A stretch of DNA of 64,000 bases from Thermoproteota archaeon (GTDB lineage: Archaea; Thermoproteota; Nitrososphaeria; Nitrososphaerales; Nitrosopumilaceae), in assembly GCA_003352285.1 (NCBI GenBank), contig QQVN01000005.1, forward strand, positions 534,380 through 598,379. The letters are read 5' to 3'. Under the pieces are notes generated by a model, which worked only from the letters and a program-made list of their open reading frames with translations, searched no databases and was not told where the DNA came from. Below are positions 35,539 through 45,866 of the stretch, piece after piece. Positions within the stretch are counted from its first letter, which is position 1; each line of letters begins with the position of its first letter. Both the position numbers and the translations under genes were made by a program.

Positions 35539-37431
35539 ATGGCAGAAATAGATCCGAAAAGTATTGGGCTTAAAGTTGGATTGGAAATACATCAGCAATT
35601 GGCCACCAACAAAAAGCTATTTTGTGATTGCCCTCCCTTAGAACTAGATGAATATGATTCAAAATTTTCCCGAAAACTACGAGTATCAAAAAGTGAAATG
35701 GGCGAATATGATCCTGCAGCACTATTTGAAAATATTAAATCAAAAACGATTGTTTATTGTGCAAATGAAAAAAGTAGTTGCCTGGTAGAAAGAGATGAAG
35801 AGCCGCCTCATGATTTAGATAATGATGCAAAAAAAATTGTGCTAATCATAGCCTCAGCCTTAAAATCCAATATCTTCAGTGAGGTTTATCCCATGAGAAA
35901 AATGGTGTTAGATGGTTCCAACACTTCCGGTTTCCAACGAACAATGTTGGTTTCTCAGGGAGGGTATTTGGATGTAGATGGGGAGCAAATTGGTGTTCAA
36001 TCAATCTGTCTTGAAGAAGATGCAGCTAAGCTTCTAGGTGATAAAGATAATACTAGAGAATATAGTTTGGACAGACTTGGAGTTCCACTAATTGAAATTG
36101 CATTAGAGCCAGTTAGTGCAGATTCCAAAGAGATGAAAAAAATTGCATTAACTTTAGGAAGATTACTACGAACTACAAAAAAAGTCACTAGGGGATTAGG
36201 TTCAATCAGACAGGATGTAAATGTCTCTATAACAGGCGGCGGAATTGTCGAAGTAAAAGGAGTACAACAATTAGATCAATTAGAAAAGGTAGTTGAATAT
36301 GAAGCAAAAAGACAACATGGATTACAAATTATTGCAAAAAAACTACATGAAAAAAATTTAGAAAAAATATCTAATGATGATATCTATGATATAACAGAAT
36401 TTATGAAAAAATCAAACTCAAAGATAATAAAAAATGCATTAAAAACGAATGCAATAATCAAAGTAGTAAAAATAAAAAATTTTTCAGGGATGTTTAGTTT
36501 TTCACCTTATGATGGCATTAGACTTGGAAAAGAATTAGGCCAATTAGTTAGATTCTTTGGAATTGGAGGAGTATTTCATTCAGATGAGCTTCCCAATTAT
36601 GGAATAGAGTTGAATGAAGTTAAAGAAATTAGAAAAATAATTGATGCTAATGAAAAAGATGCTTTCTTAATTATTGCAGCAGATAATGTAAAAATTAGAT
36701 TTGCCATAGAATCAATTATTCAACGTATCGAAAGTGCGAAATATGGAGTTCCTTCTGAAACAAGACTAGCTACTCAAACAGGAGAAACGGTGTATCTTAG
36801 ACCAAAACCGGGAGCATCAAGAATGTATCCTGAGACAGATATACCGCCAATCATAATAAATAAAGACGAAATTGAATTTGCAAAGAAGAATATCCCAAAA
36901 TCATGGGACGAATCATTAAAAGAGCTACAAGAAAAATATAATTTGAATCAACAATTAGCAGAGCAAATTTTTGATTCAGATTATCTACCATTATTTGAAA
37001 AGATCTCGTCTAGATTTAATATTTTACCAAACTTTGTTGCGTCTACATTATGTTCCACCATAACAAATCTTCAAAGACAAGAATTTTCTGTTATTGAGTT
37101 AGATGAATATCAAATAATGAAATCGTTTGAGTTGTTAGATGCTCAAAAAATTTCCAAGGAGTCACTAGAAATAATATTTTCAGAAATAATGTCAGGAAAA
37201 GTAAAATCAGTAGAAGAGGCAATTGAAAAATCTTCTATAACCAATTTATCAGATGAAGAATTGGAAAAAACATTAGAAAAAATAGTTCAAGAAAATTTAA
37301 GTTTGGTGAAAAAGCAAGGTCAAAGATCAGTTGCACCGTTAATGGGAGTAGCTATGAAATCGTTAAGAGGAAAAGCTCCAGGAGAGAAAATTAATCAAAT
37401 CTTGCAGGAAAAAATTAAAAAGTTAATTTAA
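35539..37431 (+). CDS. gatE: Glutamyl-tRNA(Gln) amidotransferase subunit E
   Basis: 630 residues. GatB-like kinase/amidotransferase core: LKVGLEIHQQLATNKKLFCDCP, GSNTSGFQRTMLVSQGGYL, SICLEEDAAKLL, RLGVPLIEIALEPVS and SIRQDVNVSI; an AspRS-like inserted domain; and a C-terminal YqeY-type tail (QGQRSVAPLMGVAMKSLRGKAPGEKINQILQE) that contacts tRNA. It activates the gamma-carboxyl of Glu-tRNA(Gln) with ATP and amidates it using ammonia from GatD. Cotranscribed with gatD. Confidence 0.97.
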   Translation: MAEIDPKSIGLKVGLEIHQQLATNKKLFCDCPPLELDEYDSKFSRKLRVSKSEMGEYDPAALFENIKSKTIVYCANEKSSCLVERDEEPPHDLDNDAKKIVLIIASALKSNIFSEVYPMRKMVLDGSNTSGFQRTMLVSQGGYLDVDGEQIGVQSICLEEDAAKLLGDKDNTREYSLDRLGVPLIEIALEPVSADSKEMKKIALTLGRLLRTTKKVTRGLGSIRQDVNVSITGGGIVEVKGVQQLDQLEKVVEYEAKRQHGLQIIAKKLHEKNLEKISNDDIYDITEFMKKSNSKIIKNALKTNAIIKVVKIKNFSGMFSFSPYDGIRLGKELGQLVRFFGIGGVFHSDELPNYGIELNEVKEIRKIIDANEKDAFLIIAADNVKIRFAIESIIQRIESAKYGVPSETRLATQTGETVYLRPKPGASRMYPETDIPPIIINKDEIEFAKKNIPKSWDESLKELQEKYNLNQQLAEQIFDSDYLPLFEKISSRFNILPNFVASTLCSTITNLQRQEFSVIELDEYQIMKSFELLDAQKISKESLEIIFSEIMSGKVKSVEEAIEKSSITNLSDEELEKTLEKIVQENLSLVKKQGQRSVAPLMGVAMKSLRGKAPGEKINQILQEKIKKLI

Positions 37432-37467
37432 AAATCGAAAACATTATAGAAATTAGAATAGATATTT

Positions 37468-37722
37468 CTAATCTAATTTTCGTCTACCGGTTCCACGGCC
37501 CATGGAGACATATCGTCCCTTTGTTGATGTTGATTTTGATTCTTTAAGATCGCTTAGTTTAATCTTTGTAGTTCCTCGTCCTACAGTAACATAAGCATCT
37601 CCCAAAGCTTCTTTTCGTTTGCGTTGATACTCTTTGAAGTCTTCGCCAGACCAATTGTCTTCGGATTTGTCAGAAACTCGTCTAGAAGTTCCTCTGCCGC
37701 CAACTCGAATTACTTTGCCCAT
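37468..37722 (-). CDS. Small basic protein with three VGRGT-type repeats
   Basis: 84 residues. The motif occurs three times: VGGRGTSRR (about 7-15), VGRGTTK (about 47-53) and MGRGTGRR (about 74-81), each with Gly-Arg-Gly-Thr and basic residues. The middle is charged and helical (DFKEYQRKRKEALG). I do not recognise the family; RGG-like repeats suggest RNA or DNA binding. It is a single gene next to tRNA-Leu. The translation start is ATG with an SD-poor upstream region. Confidence 0.75.
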   Translation of the reverse strand: MGKVIRVGGRGTSRRVSDKSEDNWSGEDFKEYQRKRKEALGDAYVTVGRGTTKIKLSDLKESKSTSTKGRYVSMGRGTGRRKLD

Positions 37723-37785
37723 AAATCATGATGAATTTACTATGGTTTAAAGTTGTTCATTATTATACGAATTTTAGTGATATAG

Positions 37786-37870
37786 TGCGGGAAGTGGGAT
37801 TTGAACCCACGAACTCCTAGGAGATAAGGATCTGAACCTTACGCCTTTGACCAGGCTGGGCGACTCCCGC
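37786..37870 (-). tRNA. tRNA-Leu (anticodon CAG)
   Basis: On the minus strand the acceptor stem GCGGGAG pairs with TTCCCGC (seven pairs, one G-T), the anticodon loop is TTCAGAT between TAAGG and CCTTA (CAG), and a long variable arm CTCCTAGGAG marks a class II tRNA. The T arm carries GGGTTCAAATCCC. The discriminator base A is at 37786. CCA is not encoded (next bases CTATA). CAG reads the Leu codon CUG. Confidence 0.97.
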
Positions 37871-37961
37871 ATCGTAGAATTTAGGAATCTAGAATAAGTT
37901 TCTTTATTGTTCAAATTAGATACAGATACAAATACAAATCAACATTTTGTAATTTGCTTAT

Positions 37962-38123
37962 ATGGAATTTAGAGAAATTTACTGTAACAATTGTAAAAAA
38001 GTTCTTGGAAGATATAACATGAAGTATTATTCAGACGATAAAATTGGAGAAGTAATCAAAACCAGTCATACCATACATGTAAGAGAAGGTCATGAAATAG
38101 AGTTAAGAAGAATCAAAGAATAA
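37962..38123 (+). CDS. Small zinc-ribbon-like protein
   Basis: 53 residues, starting MEFREIYCNNCKKVLGRYN. One CxxC pair could bind zinc in a dimer; the C-terminal half is strand-rich (THTIHVREGHEIELRRI). I do not recognise a named family. It lies 91 nt downstream of the tRNA on the opposite strand and ends 5 nt before the stop codon of the converging dnaJ gene. Confidence 0.7.
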   Translation: MEFREIYCNNCKKVLGRYNMKYYSDDKIGEVIKTSHTIHVREGHEIELRRIKE

Positions 38124-38128
38124 TGAAA

Positions 38129-39223
38129 TTAGTTAAAGGATTCCTCAAATTCTTTTAGTAGATTTTTTTGATGGTTGTTCAGTTTTTTAGGAATGTTTAC
38201 CACTAATCGTACATATTGATCTCCTCTTGATGAATTATGAAAAGGAACACCTTTACCTTTTAATTTTAGTATAGTATTTGGTTGGCTTCCATTTTCAATC
38301 TTTATTTTTTCTTCACCATCTAACGTTGGTACAACCATCTCTCGACCTAGTGCTGCATCAATCATGGAAATTTCTTGATCATAGAAAATATCTCTTCCAT
38401 CACGCTTGAATTTTGGATGTGATTGAACTCTCACCCGAACTATAAGATCCCCATTAATCCCATCTGGAATATATTCTCCTTCACTTTGAATTGTGTAATC
38501 GCCATTATCAATTCCTGGTGGTAAATCAAAACTAAGATGCTTTGAGCCTTTTTTTGTTCCCTTACCATTGCATGCATTACATGGTTTTTCTATAGCTGTT
38601 CCTTGTCCCTTACAAGAATTACATGGTTCAACTGTAACAAACGATGCAAATCCCATTTTTCTGGTTTTCCGTAATTGCCCTTGACCATTACATGAACCAC
38701 ATGATTTTTTATTTGAACCTGGAGCACAACCTGATGCACCACAAGCATCACACTCAATATCTTTTTTCAAGTCAATGTCGATTTTTTTGCCATGTAATAC
38801 ATCTTCTAGAGTAATTGAGGTTTCATATAGTAAGTCAGCACCTTTCTGCTGCCGATATTGATTAAATCCACGTCTGTTTCCAAATAATGTATCAAAGATA
38901 GAATCAAATCCGCCGCCTGATCCTCCGAAAAGATCATTGAAAACATCATTAAAGTTTCCACTTGCACCCCTAAAGATATCGTCAGTACTGTATTTTCCAT
39001 CAACACCGGCATGCCCATATTGATCATATGTTTTTCTTTTTTCAGAATCTGACAATACTGCATAAGCCTCTGAAATTTCTTTGAAATGTTCTGATGCCTC
39101 TGCAGATTTGTTTCTATCAGGATGGAATTTTAATGCTAATTTTCGATATTGTGATTTTATTTCACTAGCGGAAGCTGATTTTGAAACTCCTAAAACTTCA
39201 TAATAATCACGTTTACTGCTCAT
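38129..39223 (-). CDS. dnaJ: Chaperone protein DnaJ
   Basis: About 364 residues. J domain (1-70, [32 protein letters not shown] with HPD), a Gly/Phe-rich linker ([16 protein letters not shown]), four zinc motifs ([32 protein letters not shown]) and a C-terminal substrate-binding region. It stimulates DnaK ATPase. The ATG at 39223 is preferred over GTG 9 nt earlier; an SD-like GGTG lies about 9 nt before it. Third gene of the grpE-dnaK-dnaJ operon. Confidence 0.97.
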   Translation of the reverse strand: MSSKRDYYEVLGVSKSASASEIKSQYRKLALKFHPDRNKSAEASEHFKEISEAYAVLSDSEKRKTYDQYGHAGVDGKYSTDDIFRGASGNFNDVFNDLFGGSGGGFDSIFDTLFGNRRGFNQYRQQKGADLLYETSITLEDVLHGKKIDIDLKKDIECDACGASGCAPGSNKKSCGSCNGQGQLRKTRKMGFASFVTVEPCNSCKGQGTAIEKPCNACNGKGTKKGSKHLSFDLPPGIDNGDYTIQSEGEYIPDGINGDLIVRVRVQSHPKFKRDGRDIFYDQEISMIDAALGREMVVPTLDGEEKIKIENGSQPNTILKLKGKGVPFHNSSRGDQYVRLVVNIPKKLNNHQKNLLKEFEESFN

Positions 39224-39257
39224 TGTCAACACCTTGTATCTATGAAGTATAAATTAA

Positions 39258-41108
39258 CTAATTTGATGTTTTTGAATCAGAGTTTTCTTTAGTTTGAGAT
39301 GTGTCTTGATTCGTTTGTTGTTCATTATTTTGTGATTGTTCACCTGGAGGGGGAGAGACGTTTTTGTACAATTCGGTAGTTATTTCATTTACAATCGCTT
39401 TAAGGGCATCTAATTTGGATTTTAATTCTGTTGCATCCTTGTCAAGAACTTCTCGTACCTCTTTTATTGCATCAGTAACTTTGATACCTTGTTCTTGTGA
39501 GATTTTATCTTTAAGATCATGATTCACAAGTTTTTCAGTAGTATAGATATAACTTTCAGCTTCATTTCGTAGATCAATTTTTTCTTTTTTCTTTTTATCT
39601 TCGTCAGCAAATTTTTCCGCATCTTGACGTAATTTTTCAATTTCATCTTCAGATAATTTTGATGAAGATTCAATTGTGATCTTTGCTTCTTTCTGTGTAC
39701 CTAAATCTTTCGCAGTTACGTTGATAATTCCGTTAGCATCAATATCAAATTTGACTTCTATCTGAGGAACTCCACGTGGTGCAGGCGGTAAATCAGTTAG
39801 ATTAAAGCTTCCAAGAGATACATTATCAGCTGCCATAGGTCTTTCGCCTTGAACTACATGAATTGTAACTGCTGTTTGATTATCAGCTGCGGTAGTAAAC
39901 ACCTTGCTTTTTGAAGTTGGAATAGTTGTATTCCTTTCAATTAGTGGCTCTCTAACGCCTCCTAATGTTTCAATTCCCAAAGTTAATGGAGTAACATCTA
40001 GTAAAACTATATCACTTGTTACATCCCCTCCGATAATCCCTGCCTGAATTGCAGCGCCCATCGCTACTGCTTCCATAGGATCAACTCCAGATTCTGGCTC
40101 TTTACCTAACACTGTACCAACAAATTTTTTCACTAATGGAATTCTTGTTGGTCCTCCAACCATCACTATTTTTGAGATATCAGATTTTGTTAATTTTGCA
40201 TCCTCAAGTGCTTTTTCTATTGAGGGTTTACATTTTTCAACGATTGGATTAATCAATTCCTCTAGTTTAGCTCTAGTTAATCTTAATTCAAGATTTTTTG
40301 AGCCAGATGATGGGTCATGAGCAATAAATGGTAAATTAATGTCAGTTTCCATTACAGTAGAAAGTTCAATCTTTGCTTTTTCTGCTGCTTCTCGTATTCT
40401 TGTCATTGCTGTATTATCAGATGATAAATCAATTCCTTCTTTTTTCTTGAATTGATCAACTACGTAATCAATTAGTATTTTATCCATATCAGTACCTCCT
40501 AATTGAGTATCTCCAGAAGTACTCATGACTTCAAATACACCTCCACCCATTTCCATTATAGTTACATCAAGAGTTCCTCCACCAAAATCAAAAACTAGAA
40601 TTTTCATATCTTCTTTGGCTTTATCAAGACCAAATGCAAGTGACGCTGCCGTTGGTTCATTAATAATTCGAACAACATCTAAACCTGCTATAGTACCAGC
40701 ATCTTTTGTAGCCTGACGTTGATTATCATCAAAATATGCAGGAACCGTGATTACTGCTTTTTCTACTTTATCTCCCGTGAATGCTTCTGCATCTTTTTTA
40801 ATTTTTTGTAATATAAAGGCCGAAATTTGCTGTGGTTTGTACTCTTTATCACGAATTTTAAAAATATGATCTGTACCCATTTTTCTTTTTGCTGCAACAA
40901 TTGTGTTAGCAGGATTTGTCACTGCTTGTCTACGTGCAGGTTCCCCAACAAGAAGATCTCCATCTTTAGAAAATGCAACTACCGAAGGGAAAGCTTTGCC
41001 ACCAACAGTTGTACCTTCTGCAGCTGGTACAATGGTTGGTTTACCACCCATAATTACAGCAGCAGCCGAATTACTTGTTCCCAAATCGATACCAATAATT
41101 TTTGCCAT
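39258..41108 (-). CDS. dnaK: Chaperone protein DnaK (Hsp70)
   Basis: 616 residues. N-terminal actin-like ATPase [46 protein letters not shown], then the substrate-binding domain ([13 protein letters not shown]) and a disordered Gln/Asn/Ser-rich tail. It folds proteins with DnaJ and GrpE. An SD-like AAGGTGA precedes the start. Hsp70 is present mostly in mesophilic archaea and is thought to have come from bacteria. Confidence 0.98.
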   Translation of the reverse strand: MAKIIGIDLGTSNSAAAVIMGGKPTIVPAAEGTTVGGKAFPSVVAFSKDGDLLVGEPARRQAVTNPANTIVAAKRKMGTDHIFKIRDKEYKPQQISAFILQKIKKDAEAFTGDKVEKAVITVPAYFDDNQRQATKDAGTIAGLDVVRIINEPTAASLAFGLDKAKEDMKILVFDFGGGTLDVTIMEMGGGVFEVMSTSGDTQLGGTDMDKILIDYVVDQFKKKEGIDLSSDNTAMTRIREAAEKAKIELSTVMETDINLPFIAHDPSSGSKNLELRLTRAKLEELINPIVEKCKPSIEKALEDAKLTKSDISKIVMVGGPTRIPLVKKFVGTVLGKEPESGVDPMEAVAMGAAIQAGIIGGDVTSDIVLLDVTPLTLGIETLGGVREPLIERNTTIPTSKSKVFTTAADNQTAVTIHVVQGERPMAADNVSLGSFNLTDLPPAPRGVPQIEVKFDIDANGIINVTAKDLGTQKEAKITIESSSKLSEDEIEKLRQDAEKFADEDKKKKEKIDLRNEAESYIYTTEKLVNHDLKDKISQEQGIKVTDAIKEVREVLDKDATELKSKLDALKAIVNEITTELYKNVSPPPGEQSQNNEQQTNQDTSQTKENSDSKTSN

Positions 41109-41120
41109 TTTTTCACCTTG

Positions 41121-41690
41121 TCATTTTTGTTTTTTTGATATTTCTACTAATGTTGGCCTAATAACTCTATTATGAGAAATATATCCTTTCCTGATTTCTT
41201 TTGTAATTGTATCATCATCTAGTGAAGGATCCTCTCTGATCGCAATAGCTTCATGAAGATTGGGATCAAATATTTCTCCTAAGGCATCTATTGGCACTAT
41301 ACCATTTTTACTTAAGAGAGCATCCATATTTTTGAGAATTGAATCTAAACCGGTGGTTTCAATTTTATTTTCTGAATATGCATTCTTAGCTCGTATAAAA
41401 TCATCATATATTTGCAAAAAATCTAGAATAAATTTATCCATAAGATTATTGATTGAATTTTTTATCTCGGTTTGGGATTTTTTTTCTAAATTTTGAAAAT
41501 CAGCAAATACTCGTTTTAATTTATCTTCTAGATCAAGAGATTTTTGTTTTTCTTTGTTTAAGGAGTCTGTTAATTGCTCTAGAATTTCCGAAGCGTTAGA
41601 TTCTTTTTCAGAGTTTTCCTTTTCTGTGGAAACAATATCATCGTCTTCTGAAAAATCTAGTTTTACTTCATTTTTATCATCTTCAGACAT
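41121..41690 (-). CDS. grpE: Nucleotide exchange factor GrpE
   Basis: 189 residues. An acidic start (SEDDKNEVKLDFSEDDDI), a long coiled coil (about 35-100), then the beta domain with GIVPIDALGEIFDPNLHEAI and the end KGYISHNRVIRPTLVEIS. It releases ADP from DnaK. It is the first gene of the operon and lies 12 nt before dnaK. Confidence 0.95.
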   Translation of the reverse strand: MSEDDKNEVKLDFSEDDDIVSTEKENSEKESNASEILEQLTDSLNKEKQKSLDLEDKLKRVFADFQNLEKKSQTEIKNSINNLMDKFILDFLQIYDDFIRAKNAYSENKIETTGLDSILKNMDALLSKNGIVPIDALGEIFDPNLHEAIAIREDPSLDDDTITKEIRKGYISHNRVIRPTLVEISKKQK

Positions 41691-41724
41691 TCTAAATTAA
41701 ATCTCGCCTCATTAGATAATATTC

Positions 41725-42864
41725 TTATTGAATTATTTCACATATTGGATTAGCTTTAATAATAATTAAATCACTGTCCTTTTTCTTTTTCTCAATATTT
41801 TCAAAATCTTCGACTGAACATGCCACAACAATTGTTGTTTTATCGCTATGAAATAGATCAAAGTTAGGATCTTCATATGCTTCAACGTCGCCTATATAAT
41901 CACGCAGTCTTGCAGTCAAATTTTGTAGCATTTCTATTTTATCTCCACGCATTTCATGTTGATCCAAAGTCCATGAAATTGCAATTTTGGTCCTGCTAGC
42001 TTTCAAATCATTTTTCTTCAGGGTTGCACGAATCTCATCAATTAATCGTTTAATGTATCCGTCAATCCCTTTAATTCCACCATTAATGAGATACATCAAA
42101 GTATTTGCACCTTCAAAGGAAGTACCTAATGAGCGTAAATCATACAGCCCATTAATCATATCATCCAAAAAGATGTTTTGAAATTGATCTGATGATAGAT
42201 CTGTTTTTGTAATTTCATCTTGTGCAAATTTACAGACTTCTAGTATGCTACATAGACTTGAAAATTGGGATAAAATATCAATTGCATGAAAATGTTCTGC
42301 TGAGGATAATGCAACAAATCTTTTAGGTTTTTTACCTGTTATCAAAAGTTCAGATAGTTTAGAATCTTCATTTCCATTAAATGATCCTATAACTGATGGT
42401 AGTTTATTGGCATCTACTACTGGGAAATAATAGTAGAAGATAGATTTACCAACTTCAAATCCTGTTACATGTTCCAATAGAGATATGTTTTCATTGTTTC
42501 CACCAAAACCTGTTGGCAAAGTGTAAATGATTGAACTGTTTTTTTTTAATGAAGAAGCGGCATCTTTGAATTTAGAATGAATTTCAGTTTTCGTATCTTG
42601 TCCTGTTTTTCGGATTCTTGGAGTAAAGAATAGATACTGAGCTTTAGAAATTGCCACATCTATTGGTTCCATTGCCAGCAATGGTTCATCCTCTTTAAGT
42701 GCTGAAACATTAGGATATGTTTTTGCAATTTCTGATTTTAGCGATATTGCAGATGGGGTAGATTCATCAATAATATGAACATCTGCTCCTTTAATTGCCA
42801 TTTGGCAGGCTAGAGAATATCCTTCAGTACTCAAACCATATACAACTACTTTGGCTCCCCCCAT
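41725..42864 (-). CDS. NAD(P)-binding Rossmann protein of unknown function
   Basis: 379 residues. The first part (KVVVYGLSTEGYSLACQMAIKGADVHIID) is a Rossmann fold resembling the N-terminus of nucleotide-sugar dehydrogenases, and TLPTGFGGNNENISLLEHVTGF also looks like that family, but no catalytic Cys of the dehydrogenases is evident. The C-terminal 60 residues end in VVACSVEDFENIEKKKKDSDLIIIKANP. Function unknown. It lies 34 nt upstream of grpE on the same strand and is divergent from the DUF354 gene. Confidence 0.65.
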   Translation of the reverse strand: MGGAKVVVYGLSTEGYSLACQMAIKGADVHIIDESTPSAISLKSEIAKTYPNVSALKEDEPLLAMEPIDVAISKAQYLFFTPRIRKTGQDTKTEIHSKFKDAASSLKKNSSIIYTLPTGFGGNNENISLLEHVTGFEVGKSIFYYYFPVVDANKLPSVIGSFNGNEDSKLSELLITGKKPKRFVALSSAEHFHAIDILSQFSSLCSILEVCKFAQDEITKTDLSSDQFQNIFLDDMINGLYDLRSLGTSFEGANTLMYLINGGIKGIDGYIKRLIDEIRATLKKNDLKASRTKIAISWTLDQHEMRGDKIEMLQNLTARLRDYIGDVEAYEDPNFDLFHSDKTTIVVACSVEDFENIEKKKKDSDLIIIKANPICEIIQ

Positions 42865-42928
42865 ACCTATGTGGTGGGTAATTAGACCAAGAAAAACTTA
42901 TTGAAGTATCGAAATCTACCCAAAATGC

Positions 42929-43990
42929 TTGAAAATCTGGTTTGATATTCTAACACCTAAACAATTACTGTTTTTTGAGCCAATGATAAAGAAATTACGC
43001 AAAAATCATGACATTCTATGTACAACACGCAATTATAATGAAGTTACTTCTCTTGCACAAATCAGACATTTTCCCCTAAAAGTTGTAGGAAGACATGGTG
43101 GTGGCGAAAAATCTGAAAAGCTAAGAGCAAGCATTGAAAGAATGGCAGAATTATCAAAAATTATTGAAGACTATTCTCCAAATTGTGTTGTTAGTTTTTG
43201 TTCTCCTGAAGCAAGTAGAATATCTTTTGGTTTAGGGATTTATCATATTGTTTTTTCTGATTCGCCTCATGCGGATGCAGTGATGAAGTTATCATTACCT
43301 CTAATTCAGAAATTACTCATTCCATGGATTATTCCAAAAAATGAATTTACAAAATTTGGTATAAAAGAAAAAGACATAATTCAATATCGAGCAATCGATG
43401 CAGCATCAATTTCGAAGCGAGTAGTAGATAATAAAATAAAACTGCCGTATAATACATCAAAAAAAACAATTCTAGTTAGAATTGAAGAAGAATATGCAGC
43501 ATATTCAAAAAAAAATAACATGATAATTCCTCTTGTGAAAGCCCTTCTAAAGAAATTTGGAGATGTCAACCTAGTAATTTCATGTAGATACCAATCGCAG
43601 GTAAAAAATTTAAGAAAAAATTTTGGAAATGACATTAAGATTTTAACAATGTCATATGATGGTAAGCAATTATTAGAAAATACGAGTGTGTTTATTGGTT
43701 CAGGAGGAACAATGACTGCGGAAGCTGCATTATTAGGTGTTCCTACAATTTCATTTAATGCAGTACCAAATTTTATTGAAGATTACTTGGTTAGAAGGAA
43801 GCTAGTGATCAGGGAAAGGAATCCAAATATTATTGCTAGAAAATCAGAAAAACTACTTTTAAATCAAATTAGTAAGAAACGGGCAAGAAATGAACTAGTG
43901 AAGATGGAAGATCCATTTGAAAAACTTGAACAAATAATTGAATTAAGAAAAAAACAGTCTAAGAAAGTTGGTAAAAATCATTCAAAATAG
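42929..43990 (+). CDS. DUF354-family GT-B-like protein
   Basis: 353 residues. DUF354 proteins resemble GT-B glycosyltransferases: KIWFDILTPKQLLFFEPMIKKL at the start, then FCSPEASRISFGLGIYHIVFSDSPHAD, and the donor-like site IGSGGTMTAEAALLGVPTISF. The target is unknown; a glycosyltransferase-like or epimerase-like activity is inferred. The start must be TTG because the ATG at 42924 is in another frame and stops quickly. It is followed by tRNA-Gln. Confidence 0.85.
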   Translation: MKIWFDILTPKQLLFFEPMIKKLRKNHDILCTTRNYNEVTSLAQIRHFPLKVVGRHGGGEKSEKLRASIERMAELSKIIEDYSPNCVVSFCSPEASRISFGLGIYHIVFSDSPHADAVMKLSLPLIQKLLIPWIIPKNEFTKFGIKEKDIIQYRAIDAASISKRVVDNKIKLPYNTSKKTILVRIEEEYAAYSKKNNMIIPLVKALLKKFGDVNLVISCRYQSQVKNLRKNFGNDIKILTMSYDGKQLLENTSVFIGSGGTMTAEAALLGVPTISFNAVPNFIEDYLVRRKLVIRERNPNIIARKSEKLLLNQISKKRARNELVKMEDPFEKLEQIIELRKKQSKKVGKNHSK

Positions 43991-44028
43991 AAAATATCAT
44001 TAAGGGATTAAAAATTCAGTTCTTCGTT

Positions 44029-44101
44029 AGCCCGATAGTGTAGAGGTCAAGCATAGGGGCCTTTGGAGCCCTTGACGGCAGTTCGAATCTGCCTCGGGCT
44101 A
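44029..44101 (+). tRNA. tRNA-Gln (anticodon UUG)
   Basis: Acceptor AGCCCGA with TCGGGCT, D arm GTGT-loop-GCAT, anticodon loop CTTTGGA between GGGGC and GCCCT (anticodon TTG), T arm GGCAG-TTCGAAT-CTGCC, discriminator A at 44101, total 73 nt. CCA is not encoded. In archaea it is charged first with Glu and then amidated by GatDE, encoded in this window. Confidence 0.97.
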
Positions 44102-44108
44102 TTTTTCT

Positions 44109-44873
44109 TCAAAAATCTAATTTTGTTAGCTGTCGCGTTGCAATGACAAATAATATACTTGCCAGAGTTACCAATATACCCATTTCAACAAGTACAAAAC
44201 CTGTGATTGAACCAAATATTCCGGCCCTGATTATATCAACAAGATATGTTAATGGATTAATGTAAAATGCAGCAGCTAGAATTGGTGGTGCACCTGAAGC
44301 AGGATAAAATGCAGTGCTTACAAATGCAAAAAATAAAAACACAGTATTAATTATTACATTAAATCCCTCACTCGAGCGAAGTCTAGTAGAAATAATTGAT
44401 GCTATAGAACCAAACAAAACAGAACCAGTGATTGCAGCAAAGATTAGAATTGGAATTGTAATAAAATTAAAATCAATGGATTGGAAAAAAATCGGAAATC
44501 CAACAAGAGCTATTAATGTTGCACTTATCATACCAACAATTCCAATTGTAAGTACGTTACTCAAAATATAGTGAACTCTAGTGAAAGGTCCTGACATGAT
44601 TTGTTCAAACATACCGTGACGTCGATCATTCCAGATAATTATTCCAGAAACTAGTGTGCTATTCATTATGTTAAAACCAATCATACCAGTTGCAAGAAAT
44701 GATGGATAGTCAAGATTTTTGTTTTCAAAAGGAACTGTATCAATTAATGATGTGTATGCAAATCCTGCGATGAAAATATAGATCAATGGAAAAACTACTT
44801 GCCAGATTAAGAATCCAGGATTTATAGAAATCGTCAGATTTCTATTAACTAATCTAATTATTGGATGAGTCAT
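44109..44873 (-). CDS. ABC-2 type transporter permease
   Basis: 254 residues, about six transmembrane helices, ABC-2 fold with FLATGMIGFNIMNSTLVSGIIIWNDRRHGMFEQIM and the late GAPPILAAAFYINPLTYLVDIIRAGIFG. It pairs with the ATPase gene, overlapping its end by 20 nt, so both form an exporter of unknown substrate, of the drug/antibiotic or polysaccharide export type. Confidence 0.92.
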   Translation of the reverse strand: MTHPIIRLVNRNLTISINPGFLIWQVVFPLIYIFIAGFAYTSLIDTVPFENKNLDYPSFLATGMIGFNIMNSTLVSGIIIWNDRRHGMFEQIMSGPFTRVHYILSNVLTIGIVGMISATLIALVGFPIFFQSIDFNFITIPILIFAAITGSVLFGSIASIISTRLRSSEGFNVIINTVFLFFAFVSTAFYPASGAPPILAAAFYINPLTYLVDIIRAGIFGSITGFVLVEMGILVTLASILFVIATRQLTKLDF

Positions 44874-45795
44874 TGTTGTTTACCATTTTCAAGAATATAT
44901 CTTCCAAGCTAGTAGGTATTGCAGATAGATTCTCAATGTCTATATTATTTTCATTAAGAATTTGAAGAGTTTTCATAAGGAGTAGTTCAGGTTTGTCAGA
45001 ATGGATTGTGATTGTTGAACCAGAATTAAATTCAATTTTACATTCTTGTATATTTGAAAATAGTGAAGGTAATTCTTTTTTAATTGATGAAATTTGTATT
45101 TTAATAGTTTTTTGATTACCAAATTTTTTCTTTAAATCATCAGGAGAATCAATTGTCATAATTTTTCCTTTGTTTATTATTGCAATATTATCACAAAGAT
45201 ATTCAGCTTCCGTTAAAACATGGGTGGTATAAAATATAGTTAGACCTTCAGATGCCTTTTTTTTCAGGAAATTTAATAGATTTCTTCGTGCATATGGATC
45301 TAACCCAACTGTAGGTTCATCCAAAAACAACAACTCCATGTCATGTATGAATTCTCTTGCCAGTTGAACTCTACGTCTTTGTCCTATGGATAGATCTTCA
45401 TTTTTTTTATGCCTGATTTCTTCTAGTTCAAAGTAAGAGATTAGTTCATTTGTTCGAATTTTTCTAATTTCTTTAGGAACATTCCACATCATTCCGTATT
45501 TTTCAATGGATTTTTCTACGGTCAAATTAGGCTCATAGCTTGGTTCCTGTAAAACAACACCAATTTTTTGTCGGACTTCCAATGGATTGTTTATGGCGTC
45601 TATGCCAAGGATTTGTAAGCTTCCTTCAGTTGGAGGAATTAAAGTGGTAAGTAACTTTATTGTAGTAGATTTTCCGGCACCGTTTGGACCCAAAAAACCA
45701 AAAATTTGTCCTGAATCAACATTAATGTCAATACCATCAACAGCATTTACAGAATTATACGATTTAGAAAGTGATTTTGCTTCAATACTGAACAT
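44854..45795 (-). CDS. ABC transporter ATP-binding protein (DrrA/NatA-like)
   Basis: About 313 residues from the ATG; a TTG start two codons earlier is possible. Walker A GFLGPNGAGKSTTIK, signature LSIGQRRRVQLAREF (Gly to Ile at the second position), Walker B ELLFLDEPTVGLDPYA, then a C-terminal regulatory stretch (about 215-305). Partner of the overlapping ABC-2 permease; divergent from the RPA gene. Confidence 0.94.
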   Translation of the reverse strand: MFSIEAKSLSKSYNSVNAVDGIDINVDSGQIFGFLGPNGAGKSTTIKLLTTLIPPTEGSLQILGIDAINNPLEVRQKIGVVLQEPSYEPNLTVEKSIEKYGMMWNVPKEIRKIRTNELISYFELEEIRHKKNEDLSIGQRRRVQLAREFIHDMELLFLDEPTVGLDPYARRNLLNFLKKKASEGLTIFYTTHVLTEAEYLCDNIAIINKGKIMTIDSPDDLKKKFGNQKTIKIQISSIKKELPSLFSNIQECKIEFNSGSTITIHSDKPELLLMKTLQILNENNIDIENLSAIPTSLEDIFLKMVNNNDSSNN

Positions 45796-45866
45796 GCTCA
45801 AACTGCGATCTTCTTACTAATGTAGTTAATGAAATTTTTATAGTACGAGAAAATATCACCTGATGA

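Noticed and set aside
40525-41175. Plus-strand frames opposite dnaK and grpE
   Set aside because: They are antisense shadows of clear Hsp70 and GrpE genes with low-complexity content.
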